Positions 19,724 to 29,075 of a DNA stretch of 38,567 nucleotides are shown piece after piece. Every line of letters begins with the position of its first letter. Positions within the stretch are counted from its first letter, which is position 1. The stretch lies in the NCBI GenBank assembly GCA_016871055.1, contig VFZW01000013.1, positions 1 through 38,567 on the forward strand, in the 5' to 3' direction. The notes under the pieces were generated by a model that had not been told where the DNA came from, did not search any database, and saw only the letters and a program-made list of their open reading frames with translations. The position numbers were made by a program, and so were the translations under genes. This DNA comes from Acidobacteriota bacterium. Its GTDB lineage: Bacteria > Acidobacteriota > Terriglobia > Bryobacterales > Bryobacteraceae.

Positions 19724-21049
19724 ATGGACAACGCGCTCGGTTTACACCGGCTGCACTTCGCCTTCACAATCACGTATCACTACCTTTTCCCGCAGTTGAC
19801 GATGGGATTGGCTCTGCTGATCTTCGTGATGAAGACGATTGCGCTGCGAACGGGCGACCGGCGTTACGAAGCCGCCGCGCAGTTTTGGATTCGCATCTTC
19901 GGCATTAACTTCGCGATGGGCGTCGTCAACGGAATTCCGATGGAGTTCCAGTTCGGCACGAACTGGTCGCGTTTCGCGAAGGCGGCGGGCGGCGTGATCG
20001 GGCAGACGCTGGCGATGGAAGGGTTGTATTCGTTCTTCCTGGAGTCGACGTTCCTCGGCATCCTGCTCTACGGCCGCGATCGCGCTGGCCCCCGTATTCA
20101 TTGGCTGGCATCGCTGGGCGTGTTCGTTGGATCGTGGCTGAGCGGGTTCTTCATCATCGTCACCGATGCGTGGATGCAGCATCCGGTTGGGCATCGAATC
20201 GGGGCCAACGGCGAAATCATCCCCGACAGTTTGTCGGTGTATCTGCTCAACCCGTGGGCGTACGCGCAGTACGCGCACAACATGATGGGATCGGTGGTCA
20301 CGGCGTCGGCGGTGGTTTGTTCGATTGGCGCGTTTTATCTACTTCGCCGCGAGCATGAAGAATCGGGCCGGTTGTTTCTGCGAATCGGGGTACCGGCGTT
20401 CGCGTTGTCCTCGGTGATGATGATTTTTCCGACTGGCGACATTCAAGGCAAAATGGTGGCGATGCATCAACCGGTGACGCTGGCGGCGATGGAAGGTCAC
20501 TTTGAAACCAGAGCCGGCGCGCCGATGAACGTGCTCGGACAGCCCGACGTGGAACGCCAGCGGTTGGACAATCCGCTGCAACTTCCGAACGTGTTGAGCA
20601 TGATCAGCTACGGCCGTTGGAACGCCGAAGTGAAAGGGCTGAACGAGGTCCCGCGCGATCAGTGGCCCGACAACATTCCGCTGCTGTACTACTCGTTTCA
20701 CATCATGGTCGGATTGGGCACCATTTTCGTCGCCCTGAGTCTGGCGGCATTCGCTGCACTCCGTCTGCGCAGACTCTTCACAATGAAACCGTTGTTGTGG
20801 GCGTTGTTGCTGGCGCTTCCCTTCCCGTATATCGCGAACACCGCGGGGTGGATGACCGCCGAGTTAGGCCGGCAGCCGTGGCTCATTTATGGAATCATGC
20901 GAACGGCGGAGGGCGCGTCGGCGCGGGTGTCGAGCGGCAATGCACTGTTCACGCTGCTCGGATTCATGGGCCTGTACACGGTGCTGGGGATATTGTTTTT
21001 GTTCCTGATACATCGAGAAATCATGCACGGACCGGAGCCGCACGAGTGA
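19724..21049 (+). CDS. cydA: cytochrome bd-type quinol oxidase subunit I
   Basis: The 441-residue protein is the haem-bearing subunit of a bd oxidase, which reduces O2 using quinol. The haem b595 ligand His19 is in TYHYLFPQ, a second haem-ligand region is in QYAHNMMGS, and the haem b558 Met is in YSFHIMVGLG. The quinol-site motif GWMTAELGRQPW is present. The Q-loop between GKMVAMHQP and FHIMVGLG is short, as in the cyanide-insensitive (CioA/AppC-like) branch rather than long-loop CydA. AAAGGG before ATG 19724 is a modest ribosome site. It overlaps cydB by 1 bp. No cydCD or cydX gene was seen in the window. Confidence 0.95.
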   Translation: MDNALGLHRLHFAFTITYHYLFPQLTMGLALLIFVMKTIALRTGDRRYEAAAQFWIRIFGINFAMGVVNGIPMEFQFGTNWSRFAKAAGGVIGQTLAMEGLYSFFLESTFLGILLYGRDRAGPRIHWLASLGVFVGSWLSGFFIIVTDAWMQHPVGHRIGANGEIIPDSLSVYLLNPWAYAQYAHNMMGSVVTASAVVCSIGAFYLLRREHEESGRLFLRIGVPAFALSSVMMIFPTGDIQGKMVAMHQPVTLAAMEGHFETRAGAPMNVLGQPDVERQRLDNPLQLPNVLSMISYGRWNAEVKGLNEVPRDQWPDNIPLLYYSFHIMVGLGTIFVALSLAAFAALRLRRLFTMKPLLWALLLALPFPYIANTAGWMTAELGRQPWLIYGIMRTAEGASARVSSGNALFTLLGFMGLYTVLGILFLFLIHREIMHGPEPHE

Positions 21050-22062
21050 TGGAAACGATCTGGTTTGGCCTGGTGGCGCTCTGTTTGGCAGCTTACGTCG
21101 TGCTCGATGGATTCGATCTCGGCGTAGGCGCCGTGCACTGGTTGGTGGCGCGGAATTCGGAAGAACGCGCGCAATCGCTTGAGACTATCGGCCCGTTCTG
21201 GGACGGCAATGAAGTCTGGCTGCTGGCGGGCGGCGGAACACTCTATTTCGCGTTTCCGACACTCTACGCGAGCGCGTTTTCCGGCTTCTACCTGCCGTTG
21301 ATGATCGTGCTTTGGCTGCTGATTCTGCGTGGCATCTCGATCGAGTTCCGCCACCTGATTCACGACGATATGTGGACGCCTTTTTGGGACGTCGTGTTCT
21401 CGGGCGCAAGCGCGCTGTTGGCAATCGTGTTCGGCGCGGCTCTCGGCAACGTCGTGCGCGGCGTGCCGCTCGATGCGAATCAGGAATTTTTCCTGCCTCT
21501 GTGTACGGACTTTCGCGTGTCGGCGAATCCGGGGATTCTCGATTGGTACACGATTCTCACCGGACTGCTGGCGCTGGTGGCGCTGGCGCAACACGGTGCG
21601 TTGTGGATCTGCCTCAAAGCGCACGACCCGCTTGAATCGCGTGCTGCGGAAGTCGCGCACTGGCTCACGCCGGCTGTCGCGGCGTTGACCGCTATCGTCA
21701 CAATCGCGAGTTTTTCCGTACGCCCCCCGTTGATCGGAAACTTTGCGGCGATGCCGTGGGGTTGTCTCTTTCCGATCATCGCGATCGGTTCGCTTGGGGT
21801 TGTTCACACGCGAAAATCGTTCGCGGCATCGTGCGCGTACCTGGAGGGAATGCTCGTCAGCGTGGTGTTCAGCGTGTATCCGGAAGTGCTCCCAGCAAGC
21901 CCGGGCGCGAAACCGTTAACGATTCGAAACACGGCGGCGCCAGCCTACGGCCTTCAAGTCGGGCTAGTATGGTGGATTCCCGGTCTGCTGCTGGCCGTTG
22001 CCTACGCGGTGTTTCTTTACTGGCGTTTCGCGGGCAAACCAGACCGGTCTTCCGCAACTTAA
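21049..22062 (+). CDS. cydB: cytochrome bd-type quinol oxidase subunit II
   Basis: The 337-residue membrane protein starts METIWFGLVALCLAAYVVLDGFDLGVG, the diagnostic CydB N-terminus with the conserved D-G-F-D-L-G-[VI]-G motif. Next come IGPFWDGNEVWLLAGGGTLYFAFPTLYA and RGISIEFRH, also characteristic, and SWYT-like DWYTILTGLLAL further on. About eight or nine hydrophobic segments are visible. It pairs with CydA to form the oxidase core. The start overlaps the cydA stop by one base (TGATG), a standard translational-coupling arrangement; the frame is open further upstream inside cydA, but that part is spurious. The gene ends 27 bp before the BACON-repeat gene. Confidence 0.95.
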   Translation: METIWFGLVALCLAAYVVLDGFDLGVGAVHWLVARNSEERAQSLETIGPFWDGNEVWLLAGGGTLYFAFPTLYASAFSGFYLPLMIVLWLLILRGISIEFRHLIHDDMWTPFWDVVFSGASALLAIVFGAALGNVVRGVPLDANQEFFLPLCTDFRVSANPGILDWYTILTGLLALVALAQHGALWICLKAHDPLESRAAEVAHWLTPAVAALTAIVTIASFSVRPPLIGNFAAMPWGCLFPIIAIGSLGVVHTRKSFAASCAYLEGMLVSVVFSVYPEVLPASPGAKPLTIRNTAAPAYGLQVGLVWWIPGLLLAVAYAVFLYWRFAGKPDRSSAT

Positions 22063-22089
22063 ATCGGAGATCGGGGTTATCTACAGGTT

Positions 22090-24690
22090 ATGGTTTCTCG
22101 CGGCGTTCTGCCGGTGTTCCTCTTCTGCCTTACCGGCGCCGCATCGGCGTGGGGTCAGGCCTGCACTTCGGTCAGTTTGAACAACTCCGGCGCGTTCGCG
22201 GCGGCAAACGGGGGCAACGGAACTTTCAACGCAACCGGCACTCCGTCGAATTGCCTGAAGAGCGCGTCGAGCACCGTCGACTGGATCACGATCTCGTTTG
22301 GCGGCGGCACGGCGAATCCGTCGACGTTCGGCTACACGGTGACGGCGAACAACTCCACGCAGCAGCGAGTGGGGGTGATTCAGGTCAACGGCGGGCTAGC
22401 CAGTTTCACGGTCACGCAAAGCGGCGTCACCTGTAGCTACAACGTTTCGCCATCGAACGCGACGGTCGGGAGCGCGGGCACAACCAATACGTTCAACGTT
22501 ACGACAACGAGCGCCTGTTCGTGGACGCCCGTTTCAAACTCGGCATGGATTCAAGTGAGCGGCGGCAGCAGCGGCGACGGCCAGGTCACCTACACCGTTC
22601 AGGCGAACACCACGACGGAAGCGCGAAGCGGGACGATCTCCGTCGGCAGCGCCACGTTCACTGTGAATCAGCAGCCGGTGTGCAGCTTTACGCTTTCACC
22701 GAATTTCCAACAGATCCGTTCTGGCGCGGAGTCGGGTACAGTGACGATTACAGCGAACGTTTCCAGTTGCGTTCGCAACGCCGTCAGCGATTCCACGTGG
22801 CTGACGATTCCGGTCGGATCGAGCGGCACCGGTAACGGCACTCTGAGTTGGAGCGCGGCGGCGAACCCGGCATCGACCGCCCGCACCGGACGCATCACGA
22901 TTGGCGATGCGACTTTCACGGTGCAGCAGGAGGGCGGAAGCTGCTCCTATCTTGTAGCACCGGCTTCGACAACGGTGCCCGTAACTGGTGGCGCGGGGAA
23001 TTTCACGCTGACGACGAATTGCGCGTGGCAGGCGAGGTCGTCGGCGACCTGGCTGAGCATCGTGGGCCCCGAGAGCGGCAGCGGCACGGCGACCATCGGC
23101 TATTCGGCGAGCGGCAATCCCACCCCCGTTGCGCGATCGGCGTCAATTACCGTGGGCGACACCGCATTTATCGTGTCCCAGCCCGCTTCGACGTGCAGCC
23201 TCACGCTCAATCCGACATCGTTTGCAATTGGACCGGAAGGCGGCGCGGGCGCGTTTGGCGTCGATGTGCTGAGCGGTTGCAATTGGACGGCAACGTCGAA
23301 CGCATCGTGGCTGACGATCGCGTCGGCGGCCAGCGGCAACGCGGATGCAACGATCACCTTTAATGTGGCGGCTAACACAACGCCAGGTACGCGCACCGGG
23401 GTAATCACCGTTAGCGACAAGACTTTCACCGTGACGCAGCAAGGCGCCAACTGCACGCTGTCGATCGAGCCGGCGTCGAATCTCGCAGTGCCGTCGAACG
23501 CGTTTCAGGGAACGATAAGTGTCACATCGACGTGCCAGTGGACGGCGCAATCAACGGTTGGATTTATCAGCATAACGGCGGGTGCGAGCGGCAATGGGAA
23601 CGGGCAAGTCGCCTATTCGGTCGGCGCGAATCCGTCGGCGCAGAGCCGCAGCGGCACGATTCGCATCGGCAACTTGACCTTCAATATTACGCAGACTGGC
23701 GGGGGTTGCTCGATTACGCTGAACCCGCCGCAAGCGACGATTTCCGGCGCGGTCTTCGCCGGACGGTTCAACATTAACGGGAGTGTCGGCTGCCAGTGGA
23801 CGCCGTCGACAACCGATTCGTGGATTACCATCGCATCGTTTTCCAGCGTGAACGGCAGTGGCGCGGTGGACTACACGCTCACGCCGAATTTCACTGGCGC
23901 GGAACGAACGGGTACAGTGCGCGTGAACAACGAGACGTTTTCGATCACGCAGGGAACATCCAAGCCCTCTATCGTTGCGAACGGGATTTTGAACGCGGCA
24001 AGTTTCCGGGGCGGCCCGGTCGCCGCGGGCGAGATCGTGACCATCTACGGAACGCTGATGGGCCCGGCGGAGATCAAAACCCTAGAACTGACGAGCGATC
24101 GAACGGGCATAACGACGGAGCTAGCGCGCACGCGCGTGTTGTTCGACGATGTACCCGCGCCGATCATCTATACGACCGACAAACAGCTAAGCTGTATCGT
24201 TCCGTTCGAAGTACAAGGCAAGCCGAGCGTAAAGGTGAAGGTCGAGTATCGAGGCGCCCAATCGGACGCGGTCGACATTCCGGTGGCGCAGACGGCGCCG
24301 GCGATATTCACCCAAAACGCAAACGGCACGGGCCTGGCGGCAATTCTCAATCAGGACAATTCACTCAACGGGACGGCGAACGCCGCCGCGCGAAACTCGA
24401 TCATCCAGATCTTCGCGACAGGCGGCGGGCAGACGAACCCGGCCGGACAAACGGGCAAGCTAACCGGGACGCCGTTGCCGCAGTTCCCCGCCGGCCGCAT
24501 CATAGTGCGCATTAACAACATCGACGCACCGGTCGTTTACGCAGGCGGCGCTCCGGGCTTGGTGCAAGGGTTGATTCAAATCAACGTACGAGTGCCGGCC
24601 ACGGCGCCGATCGGCCCCGCGGTGCCGATTCTCATTCGCGCGAACAACGTCGATAGCCCCGCGGGCGTGACAGTTGCGATTCGGCAGTAG
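22090..24690 (+). CDS. secreted protein with seven BACON-type repeats and a Solibacter-type C-terminal domain
   Basis: The 866-residue protein has a signal peptide (to about residue 22), then seven tandem beta-sandwich repeats of 83-90 residues starting at Cys25, Cys115, Cys198, Cys285, Cys369, Cys455 and Cys540. Each has SWLTI/AWIQV-like and SGTI.VG..TFTVTQ-like motifs, as in BACON domains. Each repeat also holds a second Cys 26-30 residues later, usually in C-x-W, so each may contain a disulfide. From about 626 to the end is a domain beginning NGILNAASFRGGPVAAGEIVTIYG and ending VPILIRANNVDSPAGVTVAI, which matches the TIGR03437 type abundant in Solibacter. BACON domains are often linked to carbohydrate or surface binding; no enzyme domain is present. 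It follows cydB by 27 bp. Confidence 0.9.
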   Translation: MVSRGVLPVFLFCLTGAASAWGQACTSVSLNNSGAFAAANGGNGTFNATGTPSNCLKSASSTVDWITISFGGGTANPSTFGYTVTANNSTQQRVGVIQVNGGLASFTVTQSGVTCSYNVSPSNATVGSAGTTNTFNVTTTSACSWTPVSNSAWIQVSGGSSGDGQVTYTVQANTTTEARSGTISVGSATFTVNQQPVCSFTLSPNFQQIRSGAESGTVTITANVSSCVRNAVSDSTWLTIPVGSSGTGNGTLSWSAAANPASTARTGRITIGDATFTVQQEGGSCSYLVAPASTTVPVTGGAGNFTLTTNCAWQARSSATWLSIVGPESGSGTATIGYSASGNPTPVARSASITVGDTAFIVSQPASTCSLTLNPTSFAIGPEGGAGAFGVDVLSGCNWTATSNASWLTIASAASGNADATITFNVAANTTPGTRTGVITVSDKTFTVTQQGANCTLSIEPASNLAVPSNAFQGTISVTSTCQWTAQSTVGFISITAGASGNGNGQVAYSVGANPSAQSRSGTIRIGNLTFNITQTGGGCSITLNPPQATISGAVFAGRFNINGSVGCQWTPSTTDSWITIASFSSVNGSGAVDYTLTPNFTGAERTGTVRVNNETFSITQGTSKPSIVANGILNAASFRGGPVAAGEIVTIYGTLMGPAEIKTLELTSDRTGITTELARTRVLFDDVPAPIIYTTDKQLSCIVPFEVQGKPSVKVKVEYRGAQSDAVDIPVAQTAPAIFTQNANGTGLAAILNQDNSLNGTANAAARNSIIQIFATGGGQTNPAGQTGKLTGTPLPQFPAGRIIVRINNIDAPVVYAGGAPGLVQGLIQINVRVPATAPIGPAVPILIRANNVDSPAGVTVAIRQ

Positions 24691-24696
24691 CCGAAG

Positions 24697-26187
24697 CTAT
24701 TTGAAAACTACTTCGTCGCGCTCGTCGCTGCGGAACAACGAAGCGGGCAAACCGGCGCTATTGACCAGGTTCGCGTCGGGGTTGTAGTCCCAAGCGTAAC
24801 GGACAGCGCGCGGATCCGGAACGCCAGATACCAAAACGGTCGCGCCGTCGATGGTCGCCGTAGCGGGAACGAACTGGCCGTCGGCGCCGGCGATGACGAA
24901 CCCCTTTACCGCGCCGCCATCACGCGTCTTCAGACCCGTTCCGGCGTGATCGAACCACACGCGCAGATTCTTGCCGTCGCGCGTCGTCTGCCTGTACAGC
25001 GGGCTCGACCAGACGAAACCGTTCTGTCCATAGGCCACATGCCGGGCGAGCAGCGCGAGGCGCTTTCCGACATCCTGCTTGTTCTTCGGGTGAATATCGG
25101 TGGCCTCGCCGATATCGTTGATAACGACGACTCCCGTGCGTTTCAACGACGTCGCCTTGACTTGACCTTCCTGCACACGCATCCAGTGCCCGTTCTTGGC
25201 GGCGTTGCCGAAGTTGGCCAGTTGCACCCAGAAGAACGGGAAATCGCCTTGGCCGAACGCGCGGCGCCAGTCGGTCGCGAGCGTGCGCAGCGCTTCGCCG
25301 TAGAGGTGGCCTTGCGCGCGGCCGGATTCGGATTCGCCTTGATACCAGAGCGCGCCCTTGATTGTGTATTTGGCGAGCGGCGCGATCATTCCGTTGTAGA
25401 GCGTGGTCGGCTCGTGTTGATGACCAGGGCCGAGCGGCGCGGCGGGACGCGGCCCCTTTTTTCCATCGGCCTCCCATTTGACGACGTACATTTCGTAGCG
25501 CGCGTTGTTGTTCGGATACTGCGCGATCGCGTCCTGCCAGAACGTCAAGAACGGCGAGAGATTCGCGTTGCCCGTCAACGCTGGGCCGCTCAGCCAGGAG
25601 GCGATCGGCGTGCCGCCCCACGACGAGTGAATCAAGCCCATGGGCACTTTCAAATCCTGATGCAGTTGCCGCCCGAAGTAGTAGAGCACAGCCGAGAAGT
25701 CGCGAGCCGAATCGGGAGTGCAGACAACCCACTTTGCGTCGACATCTTCGACCGGTGTCGACGATCCCTTTCGCGGAACATAGAAGAGCCGCACTTGCGG
25801 GAAGTTCGCGCCGCTGATTTCGGCTTCGGCATTGTTGGTCTGCCGCACGGCCCATTGCATGTTCGATTGGCCGGAACCAATCCAGACGTCACCCACCAGC
25901 ACATCGGCAATGCGAATGGTGTTCGTGCCCCGAACGGTCATCTCGGCCGGCGCGGCGGGCGTCATCGGCTTTAACCACGCTTCCCAACGGCCCAGCGCAT
26001 TCGCGGTTGTTTCGGTGGTTTGGCCGCGGAAAGAAACAGTAACGGCTTCGCCGGGATCGGCCATGCCGAAAATCCGCACTGGCACGTCGCGTTGGACCAG
26101 CATGTGGTCGCCGATTAGATTGGGCAGTTTGACGGCGGCCTGGCTACAGGCGATCAACAGGAGCGAGAGAAGGGTTGGTTTAGTCAT
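24697..26187 (-). CDS. sialate O-acetylesterase-like SASA/SGNH hydrolase, secreted
   Basis: The 496-residue product has a signal peptide (TKPTLLSLLLIACSQAAV). An N-terminal beta-sandwich (LPNLIGDHMLVQRDVPVRIFG) is followed by the SGNH hydrolase core: GSGQSNMQW with the nucleophile Ser at about 105, the block-III-like LWYQGESE, and the Asp-His pair in DIHPKNKQDVGKRLAL. This order is that of sialate O-acetylesterases, which in soil bacteria more often de-acetylate plant polysaccharides. The frame is intact and the length normal. A second, broken SASA-domain gene lies at 37524-38266. TATGAT sits 12 nt upstream of the ATG. Its end is 6 bp from the BACON gene's end. Confidence 0.9.
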   Translation of the reverse strand: MTKPTLLSLLLIACSQAAVKLPNLIGDHMLVQRDVPVRIFGMADPGEAVTVSFRGQTTETTANALGRWEAWLKPMTPAAPAEMTVRGTNTIRIADVLVGDVWIGSGQSNMQWAVRQTNNAEAEISGANFPQVRLFYVPRKGSSTPVEDVDAKWVVCTPDSARDFSAVLYYFGRQLHQDLKVPMGLIHSSWGGTPIASWLSGPALTGNANLSPFLTFWQDAIAQYPNNNARYEMYVVKWEADGKKGPRPAAPLGPGHQHEPTTLYNGMIAPLAKYTIKGALWYQGESESGRAQGHLYGEALRTLATDWRRAFGQGDFPFFWVQLANFGNAAKNGHWMRVQEGQVKATSLKRTGVVVINDIGEATDIHPKNKQDVGKRLALLARHVAYGQNGFVWSSPLYRQTTRDGKNLRVWFDHAGTGLKTRDGGAVKGFVIAGADGQFVPATATIDGATVLVSGVPDPRAVRYAWDYNPDANLVNSAGLPASLFRSDERDEVVFK

Positions 26188-26233
26188 CGCAATCGGACCA
26201 TCATACAGCTTCGGCGGTGTACCCTGAAAGAGA

Positions 26234-26584
26234 ATGCGTTATTTGTGGATCGCGCTGGCCGGAGGCGCTGGGAGCGTCTGCCGCTATTTGGTCTGGCGCG
26301 CGATGAGTGGCATCGATGGGTCGTTGCCTTTCGGAACGCTGGCGGTAAATTTGGCCGGCTGTTTCGGAATCGGTTTGGCCGCGCGTGTCATCCAAGATGA
26401 GTTGATACGGCTTGCATTGGTAACAGGCTTTCTCGGCGGCTTCACCACCTTCTCCGCCTTCGGCCTGGAAACGCTGAACCTGCTGCGTGCTGGAGCCGCC
26501 GGCACGGCGGTCGTCTACGTCGTTGTTTCTAACGCTGGTGGACTCGCGGCTGCTTGGGCCGGCTGGAGAGTCGCCTCACGATGA
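26234..26584 (+). CDS. crcB: CrcB/Fluc fluoride channel
   Basis: The 116-residue protein has four membrane segments and the CrcB signatures: [13 protein letters not shown] near the start, [15 protein letters not shown] (the pore Asn is in VN), and [16 protein letters not shown] with the Phe-box and Thr/Ser track. It exports fluoride as an antiparallel dimer. A single gene like this forms a homodimer. The 46 bp upstream contain no fluoride riboswitch that I can recognise, so control is probably by another route. The stop overlaps the start of the next gene, an ABC permease, by 4 bp (ATGA). The next three genes follow with almost no gaps, so all five may share a transcript. Confidence 0.93.
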   Translation: MRYLWIALAGGAGSVCRYLVWRAMSGIDGSLPFGTLAVNLAGCFGIGLAARVIQDELIRLALVTGFLGGFTTFSAFGLETLNLLRAGAAGTAVVYVVVSNAGGLAAAWAGWRVASR

Positions 26585-27803
26585 AGGCGTTTCGATACAA
26601 GTTTGAAACGGCTTTCGGTCTGGCGTGGGCCTCGTTGCGCGCGCACAAGCTGCGAAGCTTTCTCACCCTGCTAGGCGTGATCATCGGCGTTTCGAGCGTT
26701 GTGCTAGTCGGTTCGGCGATCGAAGGGCTCGGCAATTATGCGGAGTCGACGACGTCGAAGGCGTTCGGCAGTGAGTCGTTTCTAATCGCACAGGTCGCTA
26801 ACTTCGGCAAAATGACACGGCGCGAGCGCGCGGAAAAGTTGCGCGTGAATAAAGAGATTCGTCCGGAAGATCTCGATTACCTGCGCGCCACGACCGGCGA
26901 GCAGATGCTGTACAGCCCCTATCGCACTCGAGTCGAGGACATCCGCTTCGGCGACATCACGCTGGAAGGCGCGTCGATAATCGGTACTTCGGCGATACTC
27001 CCGGAAATCCGCGAAGTGATTACCACCGATGGCCGCTTCTTCACGGAACAAGAAGAGCACAACAAGCAGTTTGTGTGCGTCGTTGGGACCGAGGTGCAGG
27101 CGAAATTTTTTGGCGACGCGAGCCCTGTCGGCAAGTTCATCACAGTGCGTGGGTATTCGTTTCAGATCGTCGGATTGCAAGAGAAACTCGGCAACGCCGG
27201 AGGGCGCTTGCAGGACAATTCGGTGTACATTCCGGATTCGGCGTTCACTCGGATTATCGGTCCGGCGCGTTCGACGTCGATCTTCGCGCGGCCGCGGCCT
27301 GGCTCGGGTCTGACGCTGGAACAGGGCCTGGATGTGGCGCGCCTTGCGCTGCGAACCCGGTTCAAGACACGGCCGGGCGCGGTCGATAATTTCGACTTCC
27401 TGACGCCGGATTCCATTCGGGCGTTCATCGATCAGATTCTCGGTTTGATCGGCGCGGTGGTCGTTCCGGTGACGATGATTTCGCTAGTCGTGGGCGGCAT
27501 CGTGATCATGAACATCATGCTTGTAAGCGTAACGGAGCGGACGCGCGAGATTGGCATTCGCAAGTCGCTGGGCGCGCGGCAGACCGATATACTCTTGCAG
27601 TTTCTAGTCGAAGCCGTGGTGCTCTCAAGCGCCGGGGGAATGATGGGGCTGGGATTGGGGTTTGTGGCGGCGCGCGGGTTGTCACTCCGTTCTACATTGC
27701 ACTGTCGGTGATCGTCTCGTCGGCGGTCGGCGTAATTTCCGGGTGGTATCCGGCGCGCCGGGCGGCAAGGCTCGATCCCATCGAGGCGCTGCGCTCCGAA
27801 TAA
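26581..27803 (+). pseudogene. MacB-type ABC transporter permease, frameshifted near the 3' end
   Basis: From ATG 26581 the protein reads like a MacB permease: first membrane segment with [29 protein letters not shown], then a large extracytoplasmic domain (to about residue 270), then the FtsX membrane block with [42 protein letters not shown]. Near 27675-27685, in CGCGCGGGTTG, the frame shifts by one base. The expected end ([40 protein letters not shown]) continues in the next frame to TAA 27801-27803. The lesion looks like loss of one base, probably in the GGG run. Otherwise it closely parallels the intact paralogue that begins 4 bp downstream. No ATPase gene is nearby. Confidence 0.88.
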
Positions 27804-27807
27804 CGCC

Positions 27808-29070
27808 ATGCAGATTCCAGGAACTATTTCGTTTCGCGAGTTAATTGCAGTGGCAATGGACTCGGTGTGGGCGCACCGCTTTCGCTCGCTCTTGACGATA
27901 GTCGGCATCGTCATCGGCATTACAACAGTGGTGACGGTGTCGTCCCTACTCAGCGGCCTCAAACAAGGCGTGACGACTTTCTTCTCAGAGTTCGGACCGG
28001 ATAACATCTTTATTTCACGGGTGTCGGGAGACCCGAATCAGAATCCGCCCCCGTCGGAGATCCGTCGCAAACCGGTCGGATCGGATTATGCGGAGTTGAT
28101 TCAACGGCTGGTTCCATCGGTAGCGGAGGTGAGCGCGACCCTCTACTTGCCGGGCGTGATTGGGCGCACCCCGATTACCGCGAAGGTGCCGGGGTATGAG
28201 TCGGACCAGGTGAACATGATCGGGCAGACCGCGTCCGGCTTTCTGACCCAACCGCGCAACTTCGTCGCGGGCCGGCCGTTCACCGAGGAAGAAGAAAAGC
28301 GCGGCGCGCGCGTCTGCGTGATCGGTCCGAAGCTTGCCGATGCGCTGTTCCCAGATGGCTCGGTACTTGGCCGATCTGTCACGGTGGCGGGCGCGGAGTA
28401 CACAATCATTGGCGTGACCGAAGAGGCCAAGGGCGGGTTCTTCGGCGAGAACCCAATCGACCGCCAGGTAACGATTCCGCTGTCAGTGGCGCGGCTGCGC
28501 TATCCGCAACTGGATCGATTCGTAGTCATCGCGAAAGCCTCTGAAGGCCGGCGCGGCGACGCCGAAGAAGACATTCGCCAACTGTTACGCCGCGTGCGCA
28601 AGACGCCCCTCGGAGCGCCAGACGATTTTTCTCTGAGCACCGCCGACCAAATTATCGCTCGCTTCGACTCGATCACGCAGTTGATCGTGCTGGTTTCGAT
28701 TTCGATCTCCGGGCTCGGGCTGCTGGTCGGCGGCATTGGCGTCATGAACATCATGCTCGTCAGCGTGACGGAGCGAACCAAGGAGATCGGCGTACGCAAA
28801 GCGCTGGGCGCGCGGCGTTCCGACATCATCGTACAATTCCTGACCGAGGCCGTTGCACTGACCGGTGCGGGTGGGGTACTCGGGCTGTTGATCTCCGTTA
28901 TCGTCACACTGATTGTCGGCACGCTTGTACCATCGCTGCCGTCCGCAGTCTCGACGGGCGCGCTGATCGCTGGCTTCGCCGTGTCAGTTGGAATCGGTAT
29001 TTTCTTCGGAACATGGCCGGCCGTGAAGGCGGCGCGATTGGACCCGGTCGAAGCGTTGCGGTACGAATAG
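27808..29070 (+). CDS. MacB-type ABC transporter permease
   Basis: The intact 420-residue permease begins at ATG 27808. The first membrane helix is at ALDSVW-like [27 protein letters not shown] (about 12-40), followed by a periplasmic MacB_PCD domain with [16 protein letters not shown] and [22 protein letters not shown]. The C-terminal FtsX domain holds [42 protein letters not shown] and ends [18 protein letters not shown]. Such permeases work with a MacB-type ATPase in mechanotransmission or export. Here neither an ATPase nor an adaptor is adjacent, so partners must be encoded elsewhere. The frameshifted paralogue directly upstream suggests the two normally form a heterodimer. Confidence 0.92.
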   Translation: MQIPGTISFRELIAVAMDSVWAHRFRSLLTIVGIVIGITTVVTVSSLLSGLKQGVTTFFSEFGPDNIFISRVSGDPNQNPPPSEIRRKPVGSDYAELIQRLVPSVAEVSATLYLPGVIGRTPITAKVPGYESDQVNMIGQTASGFLTQPRNFVAGRPFTEEEEKRGARVCVIGPKLADALFPDGSVLGRSVTVAGAEYTIIGVTEEAKGGFFGENPIDRQVTIPLSVARLRYPQLDRFVVIAKASEGRRGDAEEDIRQLLRRVRKTPLGAPDDFSLSTADQIIARFDSITQLIVLVSISISGLGLLVGGIGVMNIMLVSVTERTKEIGVRKALGARRSDIIVQFLTEAVALTGAGGVLGLLISVIVTLIVGTLVPSLPSAVSTGALIAGFAVSVGIGIFFGTWPAVKAARLDPVEALRYE

Positions 29071-29075
29071 AAGGA

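Noticed and set aside
24946-25974. 342-codon plus-strand open frame over the SASA esterase
   Set aside because: It is the shadow of the esterase, which has GQSNM and the Asp-His block.
26188-26233. Possible fluoride riboswitch before crcB
   Set aside because: The 46-bp gap is short and I cannot find the conserved fluoride aptamer segments.
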